This document shows, one piece after another, positions 56,701-64,000 of a DNA stretch of 64,000 nucleotides. The notes below the pieces were generated by a model. The model ran no database searches. It was not told the DNA's origin and worked only from the letters and a program-made list of their open reading frames with translations. Made by a program: the position numbers and the translations under genes. This DNA comes from Polyporus tsugae (taxonomy: Eukaryota > Basidiomycota > Agaricomycetes > Polyporales > Polyporaceae). The stretch's first letter is position 1. Each line of letters opens with the position of its first letter. Where the stretch lies: the NCBI GenBank assembly GCA_024305745.1, contig JAHRBS010000004.1:1-64000 (forward strand), read 5' to 3'.

Positions 56701-59267
56701 TCAATGCCCGTCAGTCCCTCTAACCTTCTTCGCAAACGGAGGCGTCCCCTCCTCTACACCTCCCTCCATCTCTCTACCTTTGTCGTCCATGCCCCCAGGT
56801 TTCTCCCCCCGCACACGCTTGCACCCCATCCTCGCATCCACATCCACCGCCCCGTCCGCCGCCCCACTCGCCCCAGCAACTCCGACCTTCGGCACATGCG
56901 CCCCAAGCACGTCCTCCACCCCGCACCTCCCCCCATCCCCATCCCATGGCCACGCCCTACCCTCCGCCCTGTCCCCGGCGCAAAACGCAGACACGTCCAA
57001 AAACTGGACGAACGCCTCCGGCCCCGGTGGACCGTCCAGGTCCGAAAAGTCATCAAACTCTCCCTCCGCGGAGGCCGAGGCGCGGGGGAGGCGCCACTCG
57101 ACGTCGAACTTCTCCGATTCCAGGCAGTGCGGGACGGCGAGGACGTGCTTAACCTCGACGCGCCGCCACGACGGTGCGGGCCAGACCTGACGCGCGCGCT
57201 CGCGCAGGCGGCGGATCGACATCGGATCGACGTTCAGAGTCTCGGTCGAGGCCCGGGTGGGGTTTGGGTAAGAGTTGGGGGCGGAGACGCGTGGGCCGCG
57301 CTTGGCCGCGATCTGGAGGAGCCAGAGGACGACGACGGACCGAGACCCGGAGCGTGAGTGTGCGAGTGCGGCGGCAGGGGGGACGGGGACCTCCTGGAAG
57401 AAAAACGCGTTGAACCTGAGGGCGCCGTCGCGCTCGCGGACGGAGGCGGCGGGGGCGTAGTACGTCGAGGCGTTGAGCTCGGCAAGGTCATCGATGTTCT
57501 CGTACGGAACGCGCTGCCGTGCGCGCCATGGTGCTGGGGTAGGGCTTTGACTTTGTGCGGATGCGGATGCCAGTGCTTGCGCCGGTCCAGGTGACGGGGA
57601 CGTCGGCTGGGCGTGCCATGAGATACCGGTCTTGTCGTCGTTGTCGACGACAAGCGTCGGTGGACGGTCCCGCCGCGTGCTCACGTTCGTCCGAGTCGGA
57701 CCACTGTCCCACTGCGATTGGTAGACGAACCGGAGCTCATGCGACGTCTCGAACTCCTCGGAGTCAACCGAGGCTCGGAGAGGGGCCATAGGAACGAAGC
57801 GGTGCCGCCGCATAATACCATCGTCCACCAAAGAAGACTGGCCCATCGTGTACAGCGCGGCAAAGTGGTCGAACAGGAAAGGGAGTATACCGACCATCTG
57901 CCTGCCTGGCATGCTCTCGCAAACGCTATACAACCACCGCGTTCCGCTGGCGACCGTACTCGCACTGGGGCCCCAGGGCGGCGCGGTGAGAAAGCTATCC
58001 AGCGTCCGCTCGTACACGGCGCGCGACCTAAACTCGACCGCAGCGCGGTCGCTCCGCGTGAACACGGCAGTACTGCTGTGAATCTGATCATGACTGGTCG
58101 ATTGATTTTGGATCGGAGTGGCGAGGAAGACGGCGTCAGCGTTGTCGGTCGAGAACGTGTCTTCCTCACGGACAAAGTGCCTGCCGAGTGCGGTGAGTTC
58201 GCCACGGAAGGAATGCACGGCGCGGTCCACCAGCCTGTCGTGTGCGGCCGGGTCGCTGAGGAACGAGAAAATGTCCCGCGGAGAGGGCCCGACGGTCGAG
58301 GCGAGGGACCGGAAGGCGGTAACGTCCAGCGTCGGGTAGAGCTGACGGGCCGCGGGTGCGAACGTGGTCGAGTCTGGATCGCGCTGTCGTGCGAGTGCCC
58401 CGAAGCCGTATCGAGCCCCGATGCGAAAGCTGTTTCACGTAGACCTGGTTAGTCGGAAGGTAGCAGAGTGGAGCATAGAGATACAGTACGTACAGCGCGT
58501 GGAGTTCTTCAGGGCTCCAAGGCGACATCCACCAACATGGGAACTTCGCTTGCCGTCGGAGCTTCTGATAGCACGCAGGATATGAAGAAGGATCGATGAC
58601 GGAGAAGAGCATGGTGAGACAGCAGGTGACGGAGTATGGAGGAGCCTTGGTCGATAGCCAGTCGACCAAGGACAAGAGTCTGGGGGTGCCGTCAAGCGCG
58701 TTTGGGAGACAAATGGTAGGATCGAAGTTGGTCGTGACCGTCTTCCCTACGCCGTCTTCGTCGAAGAGGTAGGTGTTTCCAAAGCGCGAGGTAAACAGGA
58801 CCGGCTCTTCCCGCGCCAGGCACTGCACGAGAAGGAAAAGGAGGAAGAGGGACTTTCCTGGAGATCGCGAATGTGAGGATCAGATGATCAGAGGCGAGAA
58901 AAGAATGGGAAGGGCACGTACCGATGCCAGGCTGTCCGAGGAGCAAAACACCGGGTAACGAAGACATGTTGCGAGCATTCCGGACACGCTCAGCGAACAG
59001 CAAGAACTCCTCACGGACAAACACGGCGTCGCCAGTACAGTCCATCGCAAACGTATCTCGGACCGCGGGTCGCTCTATATGGAGGAATCGCTCGAGAGGT
59101 GGCTTCTCGAGGAGGTCCTTGAGGAGGGCTCTGCCATGAGCACCCCAGTACGTGCGCTGGAAGTGACCCCAAGATGAATCGTTGATGGGTTCCCAAAAGT
59201 CGCGGTAGGAGGTCTGGAGAGTCGAAAGTTAGGGGCTGGAACGGTATATTGAATGACTCACTGTCAT
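56701..59267 (-). CDS. P-loop NTPase family (RHS/Crinkler-like), intact copy, 796 aa
   Basis: Four exons join in frame: 59267-59262 (only ATG ACA), 59213-58922, 58857-58494 and 58429-56701. Walker A is GQPGIGKS at residues 95-102, with an intron splitting the last Gly codon. The next helix is LFLLFLLVQCLAREE. A hydrophobic strand ending in IDPSSYP (about 190) may serve as Walker B. A helical middle domain has the PRDIFSFLSDP motif. The C-terminal part contains FNAFFFQEV, VVLWLLQIAAKRG, VEVKHVLAVPH, FDVEWRLP and FVQFLDVSAF, which recur in all copies and may be an effector domain. Fungal and oomycete RHS/Crinkler-type proteins share such a P-loop arrangement, so this assignment is tentative. 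It is the only unbroken member of six in the window. Nothing indicates a partner. Confidence 0.75.
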
Positions 59268-59544
59268 GACTAGCGTGCTATGGGTATGTATATCGATGAA
59301 ATACCGTGATATACTTCACTTGGGCACAGGAGATGGTGGTGGGTGGAATGAGAGTAAGGAGAGGCTGCGTACGGCACTTTATATCGTCCGCCACTCCACA
59401 CATCCGCCTCTCGATCGGGCCCGAGGAACTTACTGCGAGACATTTGCATTCCGAGCGTTATCCGAGTCCGACCCGGAGCGAGAGTGTCCCTGCGTCGCCC
59501 CTACACACGATGAAGAATGGGAGAAGGCTTGACACGAAGGCTCA

Positions 59545-60070
59545 TTACACATCGCGCCGTGCATCTTTACCTTCATCACTCTCTTTGCCGTCGGGGATCC
59601 TCGTGGCGAACATAACCTTTGTCAAACGCGTATCCGGATGTGGAGAACTGGACGAAGCTTGCCTCCCACTCGAAGTCGTTTTGAGAGGCCGGGAACTGGA
59701 GGCGCGACTCGACGTCGAATTGTTACCTACGCGGCTGGTAAGGGACGGCAAGGACGTACTTGGTTTCAATGCGCCATGGCCAGACCTGATCATGACAGGC
59801 GCGCTGGCGGAGGTTGCGGGTCGCTTCGACTCCGAGGTTCAAAATCTGCGTCGAGGTCGTGCTTGAATCCGGCTCGCCGCAGGCGTGCGCGGGGTATTGG
59901 TCGCGCTTGACCACGATCTGGATGAGCCAGAGGACGACGACGGAGTGCAGTTGCGCGAGGATCTCCTGGTAGAACGCGTTGAAGAGGGGCACGGAGTAGT
60001 ACGAGGATCTGTCGGGGGTCATGGTGAGGCTGTCGATGTTCTCATACATGACGCGTCGTCGGATGGCCTG
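59545..60070 (-). pseudogene. P-loop NTPase family, C-terminal fragment (copy 6)
   Basis: Only the C-terminal third is present: YENIDSLTMTPDRSSYYS, LFNAFYQEI, VVVLWLIQIVVKRD and IETKYVLAVPYQPRR, then an in-frame TAA, then FDVESRLQFP and SFVQFS. The N-terminal two-thirds, including the P-loop, is missing. The truncation coincides with a G13 homopolymer at 60081-60093. Confidence 0.7.
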
Positions 60071-60080
60071 AGGCGTGCTT

Positions 60081-60093
60081 GGGGGGGGGGGGA
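60081..60093. repeat. G13 homopolymer at the truncation point
   Basis: Thirteen G residues mark the 5' edge of the NTPase fragment; its length may be miscalled. Confidence 0.7.
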
Positions 60094-60864
60094 GGGCATT
60101 TTGTGGTGATTGCGACGGGGGATGAGGAGGTGGCGGCTATCCACCCTTGGCGTTTGGTCGACCAATTAACCCCTAACCCTAGTTCGCGCGGTCCCATGCA
60201 TCCGCAACCCTCGCTCCCATCCGGCCTGACATTGGACAAGTGATACCTATCGGTGGGGCCTTGACTGGTGAGACTGCCCTAGTATTCGAAAACACGAAAT
60301 GTAACAGCAGCGATTTCAAAGCTGTTCGAGTATTAACCTGGTCGTAATAGAATCCATCGCATATATCGAGGAGGAGCCATACACAGAGCACCTCAGCACT
60401 CACAGGACGCGCTAGCACAACCTCTAGCCACGACACACGGTCAACGTACTTCCTTTCATCCACTCCCACACTTGAAAATGGTTACACACCAAAGCATGCG
60501 CGACTGCGGAGAAGACATCCCGAAGTCTCCTCGTCGTCGTCGGGTGCCTGGGAAGGTGATGGCCATTGGTAAAAATTGGCACCATTGAAACAAGTTGAGA
60601 GTACATATGAAGTCTGTAGAGCTGAACTCGTTTCATTCACAAGCGGCTGAACCCCCCATTCCACAGTTATCCAGGTCGCAGCAGACATCTAGGCGGATCC
60701 ACTGCACCTTGAAAGCGAACAATGTGCGTTTCGTCTTCATTATCGTATTTCTCGCATTTAGGGTCTAACAGACAGTGTTCAAGAAGACAGTGTTGGGGAG
60801 CAGTCGGTTGTTCGTGGACACACAAACTTCAACGTTCAACCTCAATACCCCCCTACCCCTCTCC
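60094..60864. other. Intergenic with CCACCCTTGG and telomere-like motif
   Basis: GGCTATCCACCCTTGG (60135-60150) is followed by ATTAACCCCTAACCCTAG (60165-60182). The rest is the 5' flank of the membrane-protein gene, part of which is duplicated at 37.5-37.9 kb. Confidence 0.5.
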
Positions 60865-62316
60865 ATGACACTCCCTTCCTTATATGCCTGTTCGCTCATC
60901 GCACGCTTTCTCCTGTCACTTATCGGCCCTAGCCTCGCCTCCGAGCCCGCATTGGAGATGGGTTCCCCAGACCCAATCGCGGAGTGCGCCGAGGGTACTT
61001 TTACCTGGCAAGGTGGCCGACCCCCGTATACACTCCGCCTACGCGTCTCCGACTCCAACACGGTGCTAATTGCGAGAAACAACCTCAGCGACACCGTCTT
61101 CCACTGGGTCGCATCAATCGCAGCAGGCACCGACCTGACCGTCGACCTCACGGATACCGGCATCAACGGCGCCGGCTCTGCCCGCGTTTCGAACAGCTTC
61201 ACGATAGAACCGGGAAGCGACTCGTGCCTTCCGGCTGCGTCCAGTTCCACAGCCCAGACGACCACAAACACTTTAGGCTCGCCCTCGTCTAGTTCTGGTG
61301 CACAACCAACACCTTCAGAGGCCCCACCCCTCCCTTCGTCCAATTCTGCTCAGGCTAGTACCCAAGCGAACACGGACACCGCACTCTCTCTGTCGTCCAC
61401 CGGGGGCTCACCCCCACGCACGCTCACAGGAAGCACATCTAGCCGGGTAGGCCCTGTCGGAGCCTCGAGTAAGTTGACAGCGAAGTACGAGCGCACTCTA
61501 TTAGAACTCTGACATACATGGGCGAAGTAGCAACGTCACAGCCCGCATCGACTTCCGTCGCGCAGCCTTCGGGCTCTCCGGATCCAAGCTCGTCTGGCAG
61601 ATCTAAAAGCTCTGACGGCTCGTTCCACCCTGGCGCCATCGCAGGTGTCGCCATTGGATCGCTGGTCGCCGGCTTTGTGTTGGCAACGGGGCTCTTCTGC
61701 CTCTGGAGGACTCGGCGGGCTCTGAGAAGCGCTGCGGCGGGCCCGGGCATACTGAGGCAGCGACACGGACGTCTCGAACCATACGACTATCCCTCTGCAG
61801 GTGAGTCCCATTGGCCCCCATCTATGTGTCCACCGGCGACCGCACGAGTTCGGGTTCTCCGAGTCAAGCGCGAACGTTGGATTGTTGTGCTCCTCCTGCG
61901 CTCAAGCTAATCATCTATCTTTCTCTTATTCAGATCCGACGACCCGCACTGTTCCGGCCTCATCGACCAGACTACCGCCTCCTGAGCGTGACAACGCTCT
62001 CGACTCCGAGATAGGCCTCCACCGGCCTAATGCCCATCAGGTCGTACAGGAAGGTCCCGTGAAAGAGCGTCGGGGCGGCTCCGTATCACCCTCCATGCAG
62101 CGTGCGACATGTCCAAGGGCGGACGTACTAGCGGCCTTGAAAGGCGCGGAACCCTCGCGGTTGATGGATACTGGGACGGAAGGGAGTCAACTTGGGATCG
62201 ACAACCTTGTCAGACGACGGTGGGATTCGGCAGGAGATCCAAGCGACGCTTTCGACGAAGCGGGCCATGGCTCCGAGCAATCTACTGCGCCCCCACCGTA
62301 TAGCCAAATCGTCTAG
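60865..62316 (+). CDS. Secreted/single-pass membrane protein, Ser/Thr-rich
   Basis: Three exons, 60865-61468, 61528-61800 and 61934-62316, join in frame to 419 residues. ATG 60865 was chosen because it starts a signal peptide (MTLPSLYACSLIARFLLSLI) cleaved near ASEP. The mature N-terminal domain has WQGGRPPYTLRLRVSDSN, FHWVASIAAGTDLTVDL and SNSFTIEPGSDSCL, a pattern common in fungal surface proteins related to the Kre9/KNH ectodomain. A long Ser/Thr-rich stalk follows, likely O-glycosylated. One transmembrane helix (about 237-261, GAIAGVAIGSLVAGFVLATG) precedes RTRRALR and a 150-residue cytoplasmic tail ending PPPYSQIV, which contains a PPxY-like sequence. It is probably a cell-surface sensor or structural protein. 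A truncated duplicate lies at 37906-38225. Confidence 0.82.
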
Positions 62317-62597
62317 CGTTCGCTCTGTCCGCATCTGTACTGTTCTCTGTCTAAGCCAATATTTGACTGAACACGAGGGGTTGCGACGCGTGACACAGTA
62401 CACCTATGAACATAACAAGTAGAAGGTGTGGTCTGATCATACAACACGCGGCCGCACTGGCAACCAGCCCGCTCATCTTCGAATATCCGCAATGTGTTGC
62501 CCGCGTCGTCCTCATGCTTCCCCTTCTTGTGGGTTTCCCCTTGGTGTGAGAGGCATCACCATACAACACACATACGTGCAGCGGTACCCGGCAACCA

Positions 62598-64000
62598 TTA
62601 CAGCCGTGCGCGACCCTTGCCACCCGACCGTGCGCTGTGTTCTCTAAGAACGCGACGCAAAATCTTTCCAGCGCCGTTCTTCGGAATCGCATCGATGAAC
62701 TCGATCCCACCGTCGAGCCGCTTGTACTTCGCCGCCGAAGACGCCACCGTCTAGGTGCCTGCTTAGCTCTAGTATCATGCAGACAGAAAAGGACACACCT
62801 CGTACAGTTTGGCCTTCACCTGTGTGGCCAGCCGTGCGTCCTTCTTCACGGCATCCGCGACCTCGGCCTTAAGCACGACGTACGCGCAGGGGAGCTCCCC
62901 GGCATAGTCGTCTGGGACGCCGATCACCGCGGCGTCTGCCACGTCCGGGTGGCCTAGGAGGTATCCCTCGAGTTCAGACGGGGCGACTTGCAAGCCCTTC
63001 ACCTTGATGAGGTCCTATCTCGCGACGTCATAAGCGGTCAAACGAAAAGGGATAACAGGCGCTCTATAGTGCACGCCGCATACATACCTTGATCCGGTCC
63101 GTGATGAAGATGTTTCCCTCCGCGTCGAACTTGACTTCGTCGCCTGTACGGAGCCACCTTGAGGTTTGGTATCGGATCAGCAACGCGCCTCGCGCGTCCG
63201 GCGTGGGCGAGGGACCTGTCGGTCAAAGGCCGCTTACCCGTTGTCAAACGCTTCTTCCGTCCTGTCAGACGTCCCCCCCCCCCTCGTCAGTCCGCAACCA
63301 GAATATTGAAGGCAATAAATGTAAGCAAAGAAAACTCACGCCTTCGAATTCCGATAGTACCCCAGCACAAGCTGCGGGCCCTGGACGAGCAGCTCGCCAC
63401 TCTCGCCAACACCCGCAAGCGTGCCGTCCGCCTTCACGACCTCCGCGATCGTCCCCGGGACGAGCTGGCCGACGCTGCCCAGCACGCTCACTTTCCTCGA
63501 GATCGGGAACTTTGTCGGTGGAGGGGAATCAGCAAACTAAACGCGCACGGCGTGTGATACCCCGGCGGTGGTGACCTACACCTGCGATGACACACGAGGT
63601 CTCCGTCATCCCTGCGAGTGGCCGGCATTCAACATCACAGTCGAGTGTATCGAGGACGAGACGAGGGGAATGCCAGTGACAGAAACGTACCGTATCCCTG
63701 CCCGAGGTGCGCGTCTGGGAACACCTTCATGAGCTCCACGTTCAGCTCGGGGGAAAGCGGCGCGGCACCGGTCAGGCAGTACCGCACGCTCGAGAGGTCG
63801 TACTTCTTGGTCAGCGGGTGCTGGAGCCTCGTCAACATCCTGAAGTGCATTGCGATGATATTTGACGCGAGCGGCGCACCTTGCAAAGCAACACTGCCAT
63901 GGCGGGCACCATGCTGTGGATCGAGTGTAGTATGCAGCATTCTCGAAGTTAAGGTAGGAATGTAAATAAACACACTTACATGAGGTGGGTGATCCGGTAA
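62598..64000 (-). CDS. AMP-binding acyl-CoA synthetase / 4-coumarate-CoA ligase-like (3' part)
   Basis: This is the C-terminal part of an ATP-dependent ligase that adenylates a carboxylic acid and transfers it to CoA; the 5' part lies beyond the right edge. Exons recognised: about 63880-63691 ([25 protein letters not shown]), 63611-63582 ([10 protein letters not shown]), 63509-63341 ([39 protein letters not shown]), 63261-63238, 63157-63088 ([20 protein letters not shown]), 63014-62799 ([20 protein letters not shown]) and 62750-62598 ([16 protein letters not shown]). The GYGMTET motif, the TGD hinge and PKNGAGK with its catalytic Lys are typical. The C-terminus ends SGGKGRARL, with no clear peroxisomal signal. 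Exon borders beyond 63880 are uncertain. The substrate is unknown. Confidence 0.9.

Overview
This window is the left end of a filamentous basidiomycete chromosome. A (CCCTAA)n tract of about 20 repeats lies at 121-241 in the orientation expected for a chromosome end. The genes are GC-rich and split by many 45-80 bp GT-AG introns. A FunK1-type protein kinase, a multicopy P-loop NTPase family and HNH_2-type nucleases point to Agaricomycetes, perhaps a polypore-like wood decayer; the species cannot be named from the sequence. Exons below were joined by eye from splice signals and reading frame.

Subtelomere (1-9.8 kb). A seven-exon gene of about 903 codons runs into the telomere, and its stop codon lies inside the telomere repeat. 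It carries a ParB/sulfiredoxin-like motif. Twenty-one copies of a 31-bp quasi-palindrome sit in one of its introns (8) and upstream of its start (13). Next come dispersed inverted motifs (4.86-5.75 kb) and two copies of a 1.7-1.86 kb AT-rich unit (5.79-9.80 kb) that differ by one 160-bp internal tandem repeat.

Core-type genes (10.4-22.4 kb). These are a 15-exon M17 leucine aminopeptidase (-), a 585-aa protein of unknown function (+), and a very large SH3 + TBC (Rab-GAP-like) protein (-) with atypical catalytic fingers.

Rearranged accessory region (22.6-60.1 kb). Six loci of one P-loop NTPase family, all on the minus strand, are spread over 37 kb. One is intact (56.7-59.3 kb) and five are broken or truncated. 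Among them are two HNH-type genes, one lacking both catalytic histidines, a FunK1 kinase fragment, a foldback element with 79-bp arms, and a broken copy of the membrane-protein gene at 60.9 kb. A full-length Ty1/copia retrotransposon (44.6-50.9 kb) has an open gag-pol and nearly identical LTRs. An apparently intact FunK1 kinase (52.4-55.2 kb) and a small protein with an LRAT/permuted-papain-like H...C signature (55.8-56.4 kb) follow. Short telomere-like CCCTAA/TTAGGG islands recur between these blocks.

Right edge (60.9-64.0 kb). There is a signal-peptide, Ser/Thr-rich, single-pass membrane protein (+) and the 3' part of an AMP-binding acyl-CoA/4-coumarate-CoA-ligase-like gene (-) that runs off the window.

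Most of the novelty lies in the telomere-capped ParB-like gene with its palindrome arrays, and in the decaying NTPase/HNH cluster.
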